A model generated the notes under the pieces. That model did no database searches. It was not told the DNA's origin and saw only the letters and a list, made by a program, of their open reading frames with translations. Below are positions 33,226-44,472 of a stretch of 54,366 bases of DNA, one piece after another; the stretch's first letter is position 1; each line of letters opens with the position of its first letter. Position numbers and translations under genes: made by a program. Source of the stretch: Acidaminococcales bacterium (GTDB lineage: Bacteria; Bacillota; Negativicutes; Acidaminococcales; JAISLQ01); assembly GCA_031290885.1 (NCBI GenBank), contig JAISLQ010000065.1:1-54366 (forward strand), read 5' to 3'.

Positions 33226-36051
33226 CTATCCTTTTTTCAGCATGTTTTTCAGATAAGCGCCGGTATAAGAGCCCTTTGCCTTGGCGATCTGTTCGGGCGG
33301 CCCGGCCGCCAGCACTTCGCCGCCCCGGTCGCCGCCTTCCGGACCCAGGTCGATGATCCAGTCGGCAGTTTTGATAACGTCCAGGTTGTGTTCTATGACC
33401 AATACGGTGTCGCCGGCGTCCACCAGCCTTTGCAGCACTTCCAGCAGCTTGTGGGTGTCCGCCATGTGCAGGCCCGTGGTTGGCTCGTCCAAGAGATAGA
33501 GTGTCTTGCCCGTGCCGCGCCGGGAGAGTTCGGCCGCCAGTTTCACTCTTTGCGCTTCGCCGCCGGATAAGGTGGTCGCCGCCTGCCCGAGCTTGATGTA
33601 GCCGAGGCCGACGTCTTTGAGCGTCGCGAGTTTTTTGTGGATGCGCGGCAGGTTTTGGAAAAATTCCACCGCTTCGTCCACCACCATGTCCAATACTTGG
33701 GCGATGTTTTTCCCCCGGTAGCGCACTTCCAGCGTTTCATGGTTATAGCGCGCGCCTTTGCAGACGTCGCAGGGGATGTAGACATCGGGCAGAAAGTGCA
33801 TTTCTATTTTGTTCACGCCGTCGCCCCGGCAGGATTCGCAGCGGCCGCCGCGCACGTTGAAGCTGAAGCGCCCCGGTTTGTAGCCGCGCATCCTGGCGTC
33901 CGGGGTCTGGCTGAACAGTTCCCGAATAAAGTCGAAAACGCCGGTGTAGGTCGCCGGGTTGGAGCGCGGCGTGCGACCGATCGGCGATTGGTCTATGTTT
34001 ATCGCTTTGTCGATGTTTTCAAGGCCTTCCATGCTTTTAAAACCGGCCGGGCGCTGGCGCGCTCCGTGCAGCCTGGCGGCCAGCGCCTTGTAAAGTATGT
34101 CGTTGATCAGGGTGCTTTTGCCGGAGCCGGACACGCCGCTGACTACGACGAAAAGCCCGAGCGGTATTTTTGCGTCGATATTTTTGAGGTTATTGCCGCT
34201 GGCGCCGCGGATGGTCAGGAACTTGTCCGTGGGGGGGCGCCTTTTCGCCGGAATGGGGATGCGCAATTTGCCGCTTAGGTATTGGCCTGTTACGGAATTT
34301 GGCGTTTTCATGATGGCGTCCGCGTTGCCGGCGGCCACGATGTAGCCGCCGTTCTCTCCCGCGCCCGGGCCGATGTCAATAATGTGGTCGGCGGCCAGCA
34401 TGGTTTCTTCGTCGTGTTCCACTACCAAAAGAGTATTGCCGATGTCCCGCAAATGTCTCAAAGTTGCCAGCAGGCGTTGGTTGTCGCGTTGATGCAGGCC
34501 GATGCTCGGCTCGTCGAGGATATAGAGCACTCCCACCAGGCCGGAGCCGATCTGGGTAGCCAGCCTTATGCGCTGGGCCTCGCCGCCGGAAAGGGTACCG
34601 GCCGCCCGGTCAAGGGTCAGGTATTCCAGCCCCACATTGTTCATAAAATCCAGGCGCGCCGTTATTTCTTTCAAAATCTGCCCGGCGATCAAGCGTTCGC
34701 GGTCGCCAAGCGCCACTTCCCGGAAAAAATTTTTAGCTTCCCGCACGGTAAGTTCCGTAAGCTGCCGGATGTTTTTCCCGCCCACGGTTACGGCCAGCGC
34801 TTCCGGTTTGAGGCGCGCCCCCCGGCATTGCGGGCAGGGGCGGACAGTCATGAAAGTTTCCATCTCCGCCCTTATGCTTTCGGACATGGACTCCCGGCGC
34901 CGGCGTTCCATCAGCGGGAAAAGTCCTTCAAATCCCGTTTGGTGCCGGCGCGTTTCTCCCATGAGGTTTTCATAGTCGAAGGAAAAAACCCGTTCTGCTT
35001 TTCCGTAAAGCGCTATGTTTTTTACTTTTTGGGGCAGGTCTTGCCAAGAGTTTTCCAAATTGTAGCCGTAGTGTTTCAGTACCGCCTCAAACTGGCACAT
35101 GAAATAGGAGTTGGGGTTTTTGCTCATGGCGGCGATGCCGCCGTCAATAAAGGGTTTTTGGGGGTCGGGGATCGCCAGTTCCAAGTCAAATTCCATGTCC
35201 ACGCCCAAACCCGTGCAGGCCGGGCAAGCGCCGTAAGGGTTGTTGAAGGAGAACAGGCGGGGCTGTATGTCCGGCAGGCTGACGCCGCAAACGGCGCAGG
35301 CGAATTGTTCGCTGTAGAGATGGCTTTCGTCCGCATCCGGGTCGTATACTTCCACAATGCCGTTGCCCAGAGAAAGCGCCGTTTCCAGAGAGTCGCCCAG
35401 GCGCTGGTTTATGTCGCCGCGCCTGACCAGACGGTCCACGATGACGTCTATGTCGTGTTTTTTGGTTTTCGCCAGGGTTATTTGTTCCGACAGCTCGCGT
35501 ATTTGCCCATCTACCCGCACCCGTGCGTAGCCGCCCCGGCGCAGCCCTTCCAGGAGTTTTTGCTGTTCGCCCTTTTTTCCTTTGACGACAGGGGCGAGCA
35601 GCATGAATTTCGCGCCTTCGGGTTTGGCCATTATCAGTTCGGCGATCTGATCGACGCTCTGGCGCTCCACCGCCCTGCCGCATACCGGGCAATGGGGGGC
35701 GCCGGCGCGGGCGTACAAAAGGCGCAGATAGTCGTATATTTCCGTTACTGTGCCGACGGTGGAGCGCGGGTTGCGGCTGGTAGTTTTCTGGTCAATGGAG
35801 ATGGCGGGCGACAGCCCCTCTATTGACTCGACGTCCGGTTTGTCCATCTGGCCGAGGAACTGCCGGGCGTAAGAGGAGAGCGATTCGACGTAGCGCCTTT
35901 GCCCTTCGGCGTATATTGTGTCAAAGGCCAGGGATGATTTGCCGGAGCCGGACAAACCGGTTATGACTACCAATTTATCGCGCGGCAGTTCTACGGTTAT
36001 ATTTTTAAGGTTGTGCTGTTTCGCGCCTTTTACGACTATTTTGTCTTGCAT
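33226..36051 (-). CDS. uvrA: Excinuclease ABC subunit A
   Basis: The protein has 941 residues. It has two ABC modules: Walker A motifs GLSGSGKSS and GVSGSGKST, and signatures [12 protein letters not shown] and [12 protein letters not shown]. Zinc-binding cysteine pairs are seen in [21 protein letters not shown] and in the C-terminal module [18 protein letters not shown]. UvrA finds DNA damage and loads UvrB. The start overlaps the end of uvrB by 47 bases, and GGAG lies seven bases before the ATG. No unusual residue was noticed. Confidence 0.98.
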   Translation of the reverse strand: MQDKIVVKGAKQHNLKNITVELPRDKLVVITGLSGSGKSSLAFDTIYAEGQRRYVESLSSYARQFLGQMDKPDVESIEGLSPAISIDQKTTSRNPRSTVGTVTEIYDYLRLLYARAGAPHCPVCGRAVERQSVDQIAELIMAKPEGAKFMLLAPVVKGKKGEQQKLLEGLRRGGYARVRVDGQIRELSEQITLAKTKKHDIDVIVDRLVRRGDINQRLGDSLETALSLGNGIVEVYDPDADESHLYSEQFACAVCGVSLPDIQPRLFSFNNPYGACPACTGLGVDMEFDLELAIPDPQKPFIDGGIAAMSKNPNSYFMCQFEAVLKHYGYNLENSWQDLPQKVKNIALYGKAERVFSFDYENLMGETRRHQTGFEGLFPLMERRRRESMSESIRAEMETFMTVRPCPQCRGARLKPEALAVTVGGKNIRQLTELTVREAKNFFREVALGDRERLIAGQILKEITARLDFMNNVGLEYLTLDRAAGTLSGGEAQRIRLATQIGSGLVGVLYILDEPSIGLHQRDNQRLLATLRHLRDIGNTLLVVEHDEETMLAADHIIDIGPGAGENGGYIVAAGNADAIMKTPNSVTGQYLSGKLRIPIPAKRRPPTDKFLTIRGASGNNLKNIDAKIPLGLFVVVSGVSGSGKSTLINDILYKALAARLHGARQRPAGFKSMEGLENIDKAINIDQSPIGRTPRSNPATYTGVFDFIRELFSQTPDARMRGYKPGRFSFNVRGGRCESCRGDGVNKIEMHFLPDVYIPCDVCKGARYNHETLEVRYRGKNIAQVLDMVVDEAVEFFQNLPRIHKKLATLKDVGLGYIKLGQAATTLSGGEAQRVKLAAELSRRGTGKTLYLLDEPTTGLHMADTHKLLEVLQRLVDAGDTVLVIEHNLDVIKTADWIIDLGPEGGDRGGEVLAAGPPEQIAKAKGSYTGAYLKNMLKKG

Positions 36052-38056
36052 GTTTTTTCTCCTGCTTGCCGGCCGGCGGCCGGCCGAGCTTGCCCCTGAC
36101 CATTATCAGCTGGTCGCGCAGCACGGCGGCGCTTTCAAAGTCCATTTCGCTTGCGGCCGCCCGCATTTCTTTTTCCAGCCGGACGGCCAATTTTTCCGTT
36201 TCGGCTCGCGACAGGGCGGTCAGATCTTTTTGGCGGTTGTATATGTTTGCGTCTTCGGCAATTCTGGTAATTTTGATCAGTTCGCGGACTTTTTTTTCGA
36301 TTGTCCTGGGTATGATTTTATGTTCTTTGTTGTAGGCGTCCTGTTGTTCTCGCCGCCGCGCGGTTTCTTCGATGGCGGCGCGCATGGAGCCGGTAACGGA
36401 GTCGGCGTACATGATCACCAAGCCGTTGCTGTTGCGCGCGGCTCGGCCGATCGTCTGGATGAGCGATATCTCGGAGCGCAAAAAACCTTCTTTGTCCGCG
36501 TCCAGTATGGCCACCAGCGACACTTCCGGCAAGTCAAGCCCTTCGCGCAACAAGTTGATGCCAACCAGCGCGTCAAATGCCCCGGCCCTTAGATCGTGGA
36601 TGATCTCGGCTCGTTCTATGGTCGCTATGTCCGAATGCAGGTACCGCACCCTTATGCCGGCGGCGCTCAAGTATTCGGTCAGCCCTTCGGCCATTTTCTT
36701 GGTGAGGGTGGTAATTAGCGCCCTCTCGCCGCGCCCGGCCGCAGCCTTTATCTCGTCGCACAGGTCGTCTATCTGTCCTTTGAGCGGACGGACTTTTATC
36801 TTTGGGTCCAGAAGGCCGGTCGGCCTGATTACCTGCCGCGCCACTGTTTCCGCCCGGCCGAGCTCATAGGCGGCGGGCGTCGCGGAAACATAAATGGTCT
36901 GCCCTATGCGTTTTTCAAACTCCGCGAAGGTCAGCGGGCGGTTGTCATAAGCCGACGGCAGGCGAAACCCGTATTCTACCAGCATATCTTTGCGCGAGCG
37001 GTCGCCGGCGTACATGGCGCGCACCTGCGGCATGGTTACGTGCGATTCGTCAATTACCATAAGAAAGTCTGCCGGAAAGTAGTCCAGCAGGGTAAACGGC
37101 GGCTCGCCCGGCGAACGGCCGGTCAGGTGCCGCGAATAGTTCTCTATGCCGGAACAGTAGCCCATCTCGCCCATCATTTCCATATCGTAGCGCACACGCT
37201 GCTCCAGCCGCTGGGCATCCGCCAGCTTGCCGGCGGTTTGAAGTTCGGCCAGCCGCTCCGCCAGTTCTTTTTCTATATCGGCCAGCGCCCGCCCCATGTT
37301 TTCCGGCGAAGTAACATAGTGGGACGCCGGATAGATGGCGATGTGGCTGCGCGCCGCCAGGATGTTGCCGGTAAGCATGTCGAATTCGTATATTTTATCG
37401 ACTTCGTCGCCGAAAAGTTCTATGCGCACGGCCCGGTCATGGAAAGAGGCGGGGCACACCTCAATCACGTCGCCGCGCGCGCGGAAAGCGCCGCGGGCAA
37501 GGCTAAGGTCGTTGCGCCCGTATTGTATGTCGGCAAGTTTGCGCAGGATCGCCTCCCGCCGTACTTGTTGCCCGGGCCTTAGCGAGAGCACAAGCTTATA
37601 ATAGTCGTCCGGCGCGCCCAGGCCGTAAATGCAAGACACGCTCGCCACCACTATGACGTCCCGGCGCTCAAAAAGGGAACTGGTGGCCGAATGGCGCAGC
37701 TTGTCGATTTCATCGTTGATGGAGGCGTCTTTTTCTATATAGGTGTCGCTTTGCGGCAAATAGGCTTCCGGCTGGTAATAGTCGTAATAGGAAACAAAAT
37801 ATTCTACGGCGTTGCCAGGAAAAAATTCCTTGAATTCGCTGGCCAACTGCGCGGCCAGCGTTTTGTTGTGCGCCAGCACAAGGGTGGGGCGGTTGGCTTT
37901 TTCTATGACCGACGCGACGGTGAAGGTTTTTCCCGTGCCGGTAGCGCCTAAAAGCACTTGGTTCTTTTTGCCCGCCGACAGTCCGCGGACGAGCATATCG
38001 ACCGCTTGCGGCTGATCGCCCGTAGGCGCGAAAGGGGCTTGTAATTTAAAGTCCAT
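36005..38056 (-). CDS. uvrB: Excinuclease ABC subunit B
   Basis: The protein has 683 residues from the ATG at 38056, with AAAGGAAAA upstream; the frame extends to 38119 but without support. [10 protein letters not shown] is Walker [12 protein letters not shown] the helicase motif II, and [12 protein letters not shown] belongs to the damage-checking beta-hairpin region. A UVR motif ([24 protein letters not shown]) lies near the C terminus and binds UvrC. UvrB verifies the lesion and guides both incisions. The long basic tail after the UVR motif overlaps the start of uvrA. Confidence 0.97.
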   Translation of the reverse strand: MDFKLQAPFAPTGDQPQAVDMLVRGLSAGKKNQVLLGATGTGKTFTVASVIEKANRPTLVLAHNKTLAAQLASEFKEFFPGNAVEYFVSYYDYYQPEAYLPQSDTYIEKDASINDEIDKLRHSATSSLFERRDVIVVASVSCIYGLGAPDDYYKLVLSLRPGQQVRREAILRKLADIQYGRNDLSLARGAFRARGDVIEVCPASFHDRAVRIELFGDEVDKIYEFDMLTGNILAARSHIAIYPASHYVTSPENMGRALADIEKELAERLAELQTAGKLADAQRLEQRVRYDMEMMGEMGYCSGIENYSRHLTGRSPGEPPFTLLDYFPADFLMVIDESHVTMPQVRAMYAGDRSRKDMLVEYGFRLPSAYDNRPLTFAEFEKRIGQTIYVSATPAAYELGRAETVARQVIRPTGLLDPKIKVRPLKGQIDDLCDEIKAAAGRGERALITTLTKKMAEGLTEYLSAAGIRVRYLHSDIATIERAEIIHDLRAGAFDALVGINLLREGLDLPEVSLVAILDADKEGFLRSEISLIQTIGRAARNSNGLVIMYADSVTGSMRAAIEETARRREQQDAYNKEHKIIPRTIEKKVRELIKITRIAEDANIYNRQKDLTALSRAETEKLAVRLEKEMRAAASEMDFESAAVLRDQLIMVRGKLGRPPAGKQEKKHARQNSRKRRETAQP

Positions 38057-38133
38057 GCCGTTTTCCTTTGTAACTTTGAATAGAGATTGCCGGCAAAGAG
38101 CGGACGGCCAAAAAGCCAAGGGGAGCCGCCCGG

Positions 38134-39393
38134 TCAGCGCTTTTTGAAACGGCTGCCTATGTATTTTTTGCAGAACTTTCGCAACAGCGAATGATCCGCG
38201 CTGATTTGCGCCAGACAGTCGCGCCCCAGCACCGGCATCCGAATGACGCCCAGCACGCCTTTTCCCCCTTGCGCTTTTGTAACCGGCAGGATTGTCTCGC
38301 GGCCGGACCGCGATACTGCCATGTCAAAAGACTGCGGCAAAAAATCCGCCGCCAGCAAAAAGTCATGCTCGCAGCACACCTTGACGCCGTTGAGCCGCAG
38401 GATCACATCGTTGGCTTTGAGCCCGGCCTTTTGCGCCGGCGAGCCGTAAACGGCCGCCAGCGCCGCGAATTGCCCCGGTTTGTTTTGATAGATCGGCGTC
38501 CGGCGGCTTTCCAGTTTGCGGTCAAGCCTAATGACCGCTTCGTGCCCCAAAAAGGAGAACAGCGCGGCGGCGGCGGCATATAGGGGGCGGCCTATGCTAA
38601 GGTAGGACGCCGCAAATAAAATCGCGCTGTAGCAGAAAAGCAAAACGCCGGATTCCAGCCGTTTTCGGGCGGGCGTTGACGTAACGGCCACGCTGCTGTA
38701 GCCTAAAGCGGCGACAACGGTAATTGGCGCGAATATGCTTTCGCGGCCGCCGGATGAATCTTGCGGCGGGAAAAGCGGCCACCAAGCCGGCATGTCGAGC
38801 ATGTCCGGTATGTTTTCCGTCGCAACGCCGGCGCAAACAAGCAATACGAGCGGCACCGGCCAAAAATTTGTCAGCAGGAACCCGCCCACCGCCCTGCCTT
38901 TAAAAAACAGATAAACAGGCAGGTCGGCATGGCTGCCGCCGCACAGGACCAATATTCCTTCGGTAACGTGCAGTATCGCGACCAACGCGAGCATGTGCGA
39001 AGGCGCAACGTCCGGCCAGCCGAAAAAGACGCTGCTTAGGGCGACAAGGCCGCCGGCGTAAGCGAAACAGACAAAGCGGATGTTCAGCAAAAAGAGCAAA
39101 ACAGCCAGCGGCCAGATATATTGCAGGCCCATGCCGTTGATGGAAAGGCCGGACAAAAGCGCGAGCATACTGGCGGCAAGGCCGCCCAGCATGCCGAGAG
39201 CGGTCGCTTCCAGCGCCGCCCGTCCAACCGGCAGGATTTCATGCCCAAACATTATGCGCTGCCGCGCGGCCAATTTTCGGTACTGCCAGTAAATCATAAA
39301 AACAACAAAATAAAAAAGCGGCTGCGCAACAACCGAGATTAAATTGCCTACTGACAGCATAAACAACTGCCGGAGCGGAAAATCAAAAATCAC
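38134..39393 (-). CDS. Membrane protein with C-terminal PDZ domain (MinJ-like)
   Basis: The protein has 419 residues from a GTG that overlaps the ctpB stop (GTGA). The first 300 residues hold several hydrophobic segments. A PDZ-like domain follows, with [21 protein letters not shown]. In Bacillus the same position between ctpB and uvrB is held by MinJ, a six-pass PDZ protein that links the division inhibitor MinCD to DivIVA. Synteny and topology suggest a similar role in division-site control. Sequence similarity beyond the PDZ part cannot be judged by eye. Confidence 0.7.
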   Translation of the reverse strand: MIFDFPLRQLFMLSVGNLISVVAQPLFYFVVFMIYWQYRKLAARQRIMFGHEILPVGRAALEATALGMLGGLAASMLALLSGLSINGMGLQYIWPLAVLLFLLNIRFVCFAYAGGLVALSSVFFGWPDVAPSHMLALVAILHVTEGILVLCGGSHADLPVYLFFKGRAVGGFLLTNFWPVPLVLLVCAGVATENIPDMLDMPAWWPLFPPQDSSGGRESIFAPITVVAALGYSSVAVTSTPARKRLESGVLLFCYSAILFAASYLSIGRPLYAAAAALFSFLGHEAVIRLDRKLESRRTPIYQNKPGQFAALAAVYGSPAQKAGLKANDVILRLNGVKVCCEHDFLLAADFLPQSFDMAVSRSGRETILPVTKAQGGKGVLGVIRMPVLGRDCLAQISADHSLLRKFCKKYIGSRFKKR

Positions 39394-40562
39394 GGTTGAA
39401 AATCCCCTTTGCGGGCGCCTTCCCCCGCCAATTGGAGACGCAGCATTTCGACCGCTTTGTCCAATTGGTTGTCGCCATTTTCCGCGCGCGGCAGGTCAAC
39501 GTCCGGCTTGATGCCAACGCCGTTTATCCCGCGCCCGGCCGGGGTGTAGTAATGGGCGACGGTCAGTTTGATCGCCGAGTCGCCGTCCAAGCTAAAGATG
39601 CTCTGCACGGAGGCCTTGCCGTAAGTGGCCGTGCCCACGATAAGCCCCGCTTTGCTGTCCTGGACGGCGCCGGCCACTATTTCGGAGGCGCTGGCGCTGC
39701 CTCCGTTGACCAGCACCGCGACTTTGTATTTAGGGTTTGCATTGGCCGACTCCAGAATTTTTTTGTTGCCGCTGCGGTCGACTATGGACACGATCGGCCC
39801 ACGCGGCACAAAGTGTTCCGCCAGCCGCACGCTGGCGTCCAGCAAGCCGCCGGGGTTGTTGCGCAAGTCAAGCACTATGCCGTTTACGCCTTCCTTTTCC
39901 AATTTGCCGAGCTGAGCCAAAAATTCTTCATAGGTACGTTCGGTGAACATGGCCACGCGGATGTAGCCGATCTTGTCCTCGATTTTTTTGCCGCTGACCG
40001 TCGGCACTTTTATGAGCGCGCGCATAATTTTCATGGTGCGTTCTTCGTTGTTTGCCGTCAACAGTTCCAGTTCCACAAAAGTGTCCTTGAAGCCCCGTAT
40101 TTTGCCGACAGCGATATCCAAAGGCATATTGCGCGTTTCTTCCCCGTCTATTTTGACAATGCGGTCGCCGCTCTTTATGCCGGCGGCTTCGCCCGGCGTG
40201 CCTTCGATCGGGGCCACGACCGTAAGTGCCCCGTCCTTCCCGCCGACAATCACGCCGATGCCGCCGAACTGCCCTTCCGTCGCCATCATGAATTGATTGA
40301 AAACTTCGCCGCTCATGTACATGGAATGAGGATCGTCCAGCGAGCGCACCAAGCCGCCGATGGCGCCGTCAAACAATTTCGCCGATGGCGCGTCGCCGAT
40401 ATAGCCTTTTTGGATCAAGCGCAGGGCGCGGAAAAATTTGACCGTGGATGGCGCGTCGCCTGAAACAAGGTGAAAGAAATACATAAAGGCGCCGGCGGTC
40501 AGCAAAAAAGTCGTCAGCGTGAGCGCTATGGCCCCGAAAAAAACTTGCCTTTTGTTAAACAA
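39390..40562 (-). CDS. ctpB: C-terminal processing peptidase (S41 family)
   Basis: The protein has 390 residues from a TTG start with AAAGGA eight bases upstream. One membrane anchor at residues 8-32 is followed by a PDZ domain (GTPGEAAGIKSGDRIVKIDGEET) and the S41 protease core. GGSASASEI holds the catalytic serine and TYGKASVQ the lysine of the Ser-Lys dyad. Such proteases cut envelope or regulatory proteins outside the membrane. The position next to ftsEX and the M23 peptidase matches Bacillus ctpB and suggests control of wall hydrolysis. Confidence 0.93.
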   Translation of the reverse strand: MFNKRQVFFGAIALTLTTFLLTAGAFMYFFHLVSGDAPSTVKFFRALRLIQKGYIGDAPSAKLFDGAIGGLVRSLDDPHSMYMSGEVFNQFMMATEGQFGGIGVIVGGKDGALTVVAPIEGTPGEAAGIKSGDRIVKIDGEETRNMPLDIAVGKIRGFKDTFVELELLTANNEERTMKIMRALIKVPTVSGKKIEDKIGYIRVAMFTERTYEEFLAQLGKLEKEGVNGIVLDLRNNPGGLLDASVRLAEHFVPRGPIVSIVDRSGNKKILESANANPKYKVAVLVNGGSASASEIVAGAVQDSKAGLIVGTATYGKASVQSIFSLDGDSAIKLTVAHYYTPAGRGINGVGIKPDVDLPRAENGDNQLDKAVEMLRLQLAGEGARKGDFQP

Positions 40563-40620
40563 TCTTTTATCCTTTCAGAGCGCGCGGGCAGGATCTGCGT
40601 TTTATTGCCGCGGCGGTTTT

Positions 40621-41778
40621 TTACGGAAGATACTCGAGCGGATTGGCGGTCTTTCCGTGTACGCGCACTTCAAAATGGCAGTGCGGCCCGGTGGCGTAGC
40701 CGGTTGAGCCGGCCAGCGCGACCGTTTGGCCTTTCAGCACCGTTTCGCCCACGCTGACGGTAAGTTCGGAGTTGTGCGCGTAAAGGGTAATAATCCCCCC
40801 GCCGTGATCGATCATGACCGTATAGCCGTATCCGCCCAGCCAACCGGCGCTGATGACCACCCCTTCATCGGCCGCCTTGATCAGGTCGCCGTAATTGGCC
40901 GATATATCAAGGCCGGCGTGGAATTTCTGCGAACCGAAGATCGGGTGTATGCGCCAGCCGTAAGGGGATGTTATAGAGCCGCGGATCGGCCAGTTCATGG
41001 AACCGGTGCCTTTGCCGATCGGCTGACCGTCCGCTTCCAGCCGCCGGATCATATCGGTTATGCGTTCGGATATGGCCATTAATTCGTTGTATTCCCGTTC
41101 GGCCTGGTTGCGCTCGGCGGCGGCGTCGTCAAAGGCTACGCGCCGCTGCCGGCGGCGGCCGGCTATTTCCTGTTGTTTGGCGGCCGCCCTGTCGCGCAGT
41201 TTGGCTATCTCTTCCTGGCCGGCCAGCAAACCCTCCTGTTGTTTTTTCACCAGTTGCCGGTCGCTTTTTATGGCGTCGATAAGGTTTATGTCATTTTTTA
41301 TTATACGGGTGAGCAATTGAAAGCGCGTGGTAAAATCAGTGAAATCATGGGCGCCCAGCAAAACGTCAAGATAATTTACCTGCCCGTGCATGTAAATGTT
41401 GCGGATGCGCTTGTTATAGGCCTCCGTTCTGTCCGACAGCCGTTTTACGGAATCTTGCAGGAATTTTTCGTTGTCCCGCATCTGCGCCTGTACTTTGTTC
41501 AGGCTGCTTTGCAATTCCAGCAGCTCCCCTTCCGCCTGGGCCAGCTCCCTTTCCGCCACGCGCAGCTCGTCATAGGCGGTGCGGGCCTTTTCCCGGGTGG
41601 AATCAACCGCCTGCTTTTTATCGCCAATCTGGTTTCGGATGCCTTCCAATTCTTCCTGCTTCGCCCGTATCTTCTCCTGGTCTTCAGGCGACACCTGCGC
41701 CAGGGCAGATATTTGCAAAAAGCTGAAAACAAGGGCGGCAATGACAGCGGACGCGTAAAATTTTTTCTCAACAAACAT
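40621..41778 (-). CDS. M23 family murein hydrolase with coiled coil (EnvC/PcsB-like)
   Basis: The protein has 385 residues. An N-terminal signal peptide (FYASAVIAALVFSFLQISALAQ) is followed by a long coiled coil to about residue 250 and a LytM/M23 peptidase domain. The zinc ligands are in FHAGLD and HCHFEV. AGGT lies before the ATG at 41778; the frame begins two codons earlier at TTG. FtsEX-linked hydrolases of this layout cut peptidoglycan when FtsEX pulls on the coiled coil. The gene follows ftsX by 11 bases, so this is its likely partner. Confidence 0.92.
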   Translation of the reverse strand: MFVEKKFYASAVIAALVFSFLQISALAQVSPEDQEKIRAKQEELEGIRNQIGDKKQAVDSTREKARTAYDELRVAERELAQAEGELLELQSSLNKVQAQMRDNEKFLQDSVKRLSDRTEAYNKRIRNIYMHGQVNYLDVLLGAHDFTDFTTRFQLLTRIIKNDINLIDAIKSDRQLVKKQQEGLLAGQEEIAKLRDRAAAKQQEIAGRRRQRRVAFDDAAAERNQAEREYNELMAISERITDMIRRLEADGQPIGKGTGSMNWPIRGSITSPYGWRIHPIFGSQKFHAGLDISANYGDLIKAADEGVVISAGWLGGYGYTVMIDHGGGIITLYAHNSELTVSVGETVLKGQTVALAGSTGYATGPHCHFEVRVHGKTANPLEYLP

Positions 41779-41789
41779 AAGCAATTACC

Positions 41790-42677
41790 TCAAACCTGCA
41801 AAAATTTGCGCAATGAGATGCTGCTGCCCAAAGCGCCGATGCCCATGCCGGCAATGACCAGAAAGAACGATGCATAGTATAGGAGGGGCGTCTTCGGCAC
41901 CAGCGGCAGAAAAGGCAGCGATGCGTGTATTTGATCAGTGATCATGCCATAGAGCCAAGCCAGCAAAACGACGGCGAGCAGCGACCCGGCCAGGCCCAGC
42001 AACATGCCTTCCAGCAAAAACGGCCAGCGGATGAACCAATCGGTGGCGCCGACATATTTCATAATGTTGACTTCTTTGCGCCGGGAAAATACCGTTATCC
42101 TTATGGTGTTGGAGATGATGAAAAGCGTCGCGAGCGCCAGGAAAACAATTAACACAACTCCGCCGACCCGCAGGATGCGGGTCAGGCTGAACAACTGCTC
42201 GATGACTTCCTGCCCGAACACCGTTTCCTCGACATTTTCAAGCTGGCTGATCCGGCTTACCGCCGACTTTACCTGCTCGGGACTGTCCATGCGCACTTCA
42301 TAGGCATTCGGCAAGGGGTTGTTGCTGCCGAGGCTGTCCAGCAATTCTTTCCGCTCGCCCAACTGTTCGGCAAAACGCCTGAGGGCTTCGTCCTTGCCGA
42401 CAAAGTCGACCTGCGCGACGCCCGGCAATTTTTTGATTTCTTCCCCCAGCCCGGCCATTTTTTCTTTGTCCGTGCCGTCCTTGATGTAGACGGTAACCTG
42501 TACTTGCGATTCCAATATGTTGGCCATGTTGTTCATGTTTATGATCATGAGCGCGAAAATGCCCAGGATAAGCAAAGATATGGCAACGGTGGAAATGGAG
42601 GCGACGCTCATCAGGCGGTTGCGCTTGATTGAAAGAATTGCCTCGCGAATAAAATATTCCTTGGTCCTAAGACTCAT
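41790..42677 (-). CDS. ftsX: Cell division protein FtsX
   Basis: The protein has 295 residues from the ATG at 42677, which overlaps the ftsE stop by 11 bases. It has four membrane segments: one after residues 20-45, an extracytoplasmic domain, then three at the C terminus. The MacB-like pattern KYVGATDWFIRWPFLLEGMLLG is seen near residue 225. FtsX with FtsE activates wall hydrolases at the division site or during elongation. The extracytoplasmic loop should contact the M23 peptidase encoded next. Confidence 0.95.
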   Translation of the reverse strand: MSLRTKEYFIREAILSIKRNRLMSVASISTVAISLLILGIFALMIINMNNMANILESQVQVTVYIKDGTDKEKMAGLGEEIKKLPGVAQVDFVGKDEALRRFAEQLGERKELLDSLGSNNPLPNAYEVRMDSPEQVKSAVSRISQLENVEETVFGQEVIEQLFSLTRILRVGGVVLIVFLALATLFIISNTIRITVFSRRKEVNIMKYVGATDWFIRWPFLLEGMLLGLAGSLLAVVLLAWLYGMITDQIHASLPFLPLVPKTPLLYYASFFLVIAGMGIGALGSSISLRKFLQV

Positions 42678-43353
42678 AGCCGTATGCCCCTTGTACCTCG
42701 TCTCTCGCAATCATGCCGTCCTCGATGGCGACGACCCTTTTGTTCATGGTATTCACTATGTCTTTGTCGTGGGTCGCCATGACGATGGTCGTCCCATCGC
42801 CGTTTATTTCTTGGAAGATGCGCATTATCTCGCGGCTGTTCTCCGGGTCGAGATTGCCTGTCGGCTCGTCGGCGATGACTAAGTAAGGCTCATTGACAAT
42901 CGCCCGGGCAATCGCCACCCGCTGCTGTTCGCCGCCGGCCATTTCGCGCGGGTAGGCGCGCGATTTATGCCTTAGCCCCACCATGTCAAGCACAGCGTTC
43001 ACCCGTTTTTGTATTGTCCGGTAAGGCGCCTCTATCACCTGCATGGCAAACGATATATTGTCGTGTACCGTCCTGTCCGGCAACAGGCGGTAATCCTGAA
43101 AAACAATCCCGAGGGAGCGGCGCAGCAAAGGGACTTCTCCCTCCGGCATGCTGGCGACGTTAAGACCGTTGACAAACAGGTTGCCGCTGGTCGGCAGCAC
43201 TTCCCTGAACAGCATTTTTATAAAAGTTGATTTGCCGGCTCCGCTGGGGCCTACGATAAAAACGAAATCCCCCTTTTTTATATGTATATTTATATCGCGC
43301 AAGGCGTAAAGGCCGCTATTGTAACGTTTGCTGACGCCGCTCATGATTATCAT
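42667..43353 (-). CDS. ftsE: Cell division ATP-binding protein FtsE
   Basis: The protein has 228 residues. GPSGAGKST is Walker A, MAGGEQQRVAIARAI the signature and VIADEPTGNLD Walker B. It drives FtsX. The ATG directly follows the csaB stop (TAAATG), and GGAGG is about 12 bases upstream. Together with ftsX and the peptidase gene it forms a tight operon. Confidence 0.97.
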   Translation of the reverse strand: MIIMSGVSKRYNSGLYALRDINIHIKKGDFVFIVGPSGAGKSTFIKMLFREVLPTSGNLFVNGLNVASMPEGEVPLLRRSLGIVFQDYRLLPDRTVHDNISFAMQVIEAPYRTIQKRVNAVLDMVGLRHKSRAYPREMAGGEQQRVAIARAIVNEPYLVIADEPTGNLDPENSREIMRIFQEINGDGTTIVMATHDKDIVNTMNKRVVAIEDGMIARDEVQGAYGYES

Positions 43354-44472
43354 TTACATCAATTGCCTCCCGCCGTTTAACAGTTCCACCGCCAGATGCG
43401 CGTTCTTCATCGCTCCTGCCCGCAGATCGCCTAACAATTCATGGCGGCGGGCGGCAAGGCTTTTGTCCGCAATGGCCCGCCGCGCCTCGTCCATGATCTT
43501 TTCCGCAGTTACCCGCGCCAAATCTCCCGCCGGCTGGCCGCCTATGCTTTCGAGAAAAGCGTCGATTTTAGGGTCGTAAGAGAGCCCTATGACCGGAACC
43601 TGCATGAGCGCGCCGAAGATCAGCGCGTGCAGTCGTATGCCCAAAAGCAGATCCATATTGCCGACAAGCGAAAGAAAGTCGTTTACGCCGCATCTTTTTT
43701 CAATCACCGTTGCGCTGTCTTTTTCGGCCATCAGGGAAGCGATTTCTTTTGATATCATCAAATCGCCGGGATATTGCAAAGGCAAAAATATAATTTTGGC
43801 GCCGTATTCCCGGACAAGCGCATCGGCCGCCCCTGCCAGTTCTTTCTTAAAGCGCGCCGCCCCTTGCCATTCCCTGGCCGATATGCCGGCCAAAAAGCCG
43901 CCTTCCACGCCGTGTTCATGCAATATCGAGCGTCCGCTCCCTTTGTCGGCTGGATGCATGGCCATGACCGGATCGGCGGTCAGAAATGTTTTCTTTTCGT
44001 CAACGCCGAGCAGCGCCAGTTCTTTCAGCGACTGTTTGTCGCGCACGGCTATGACGTCGGCCTGGCGACAGACAAACCCGGCCAGCCTGCGCGCCATAGC
44101 CGCGCGCAAAGGGCCGATTCCCTGCCCGTAGAGCATGACCGGCTTGTTGAGAAGTTTGGCCAATTGCAGGACGCCGAGATAGTAATACAGGCTGCGTTTG
44201 CTCGTAACATCCTGCAAAAGGCTGCCGCCGCCCGAGAGGACGATATCGGCTTTTCTCGCCGCCCAAAACAAGGAAACCGGATCGAACCGATGTATCGCCT
44301 TGACGCCGTGGCGCGCGGCCGTTTCCGCAGGATTGCCGGAAAGAACGGAAATGGCGGGGCTGTCCGTCAAGCCGCGCAAGGCATCGATAACCGCCGTGAG
44401 CATGGCCTCATCGCCCGCGTTGGCGAAGCCGTAATAGCCGGAAATGAGAATGTTCTTATGTTTCACCGGCAT
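43354..44472 (-). CDS. csaB: Polysaccharide pyruvyl transferase CsaB
   Basis: The protein has 372 residues from the ATG at 44472, with GGGAG just upstream and a 17-base overlap with the DUF5693 gene. It begins with ILISGYYGFANAGDEAMLTAV, the family signature. LSGGGSLLQDVTS and LYGQGIGPL follow. CsaB adds pyruvate to cell-wall polysaccharide, creating the ligand for S-layer homology (SLH) domains. In Negativicutes this links outer-membrane SLH proteins to peptidoglycan. The product thus points to SLH-anchored surface proteins in this organism. Confidence 0.93.
   Translation of the reverse strand: MPVKHKNILISGYYGFANAGDEAMLTAVIDALRGLTDSPAISVLSGNPAETAARHGVKAIHRFDPVSLFWAARKADIVLSGGGSLLQDVTSKRSLYYYLGVLQLAKLLNKPVMLYGQGIGPLRAAMARRLAGFVCRQADVIAVRDKQSLKELALLGVDEKKTFLTADPVMAMHPADKGSGRSILHEHGVEGGFLAGISAREWQGAARFKKELAGAADALVREYGAKIIFLPLQYPGDLMISKEIASLMAEKDSATVIEKRCGVNDFLSLVGNMDLLLGIRLHALIFGALMQVPVIGLSYDPKIDAFLESIGGQPAGDLARVTAEKIMDEARRAIADKSLAARRHELLGDLRAGAMKNAHLAVELLNGGRQLM

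Noticed and set aside
31611-33356. Plus-strand open frame of 581 residues opposite uvrC
   Set aside because: It is the antisense shadow of a complete, well-conserved uvrC in G+C-rich codons. The composition is low-complexity and no domain or ribosome binding site is visible.
34282-35826. Plus-strand open frame of 514 residues opposite uvrA
   Set aside because: It lies fully inside uvrA on the other strand and shows no protein family features.
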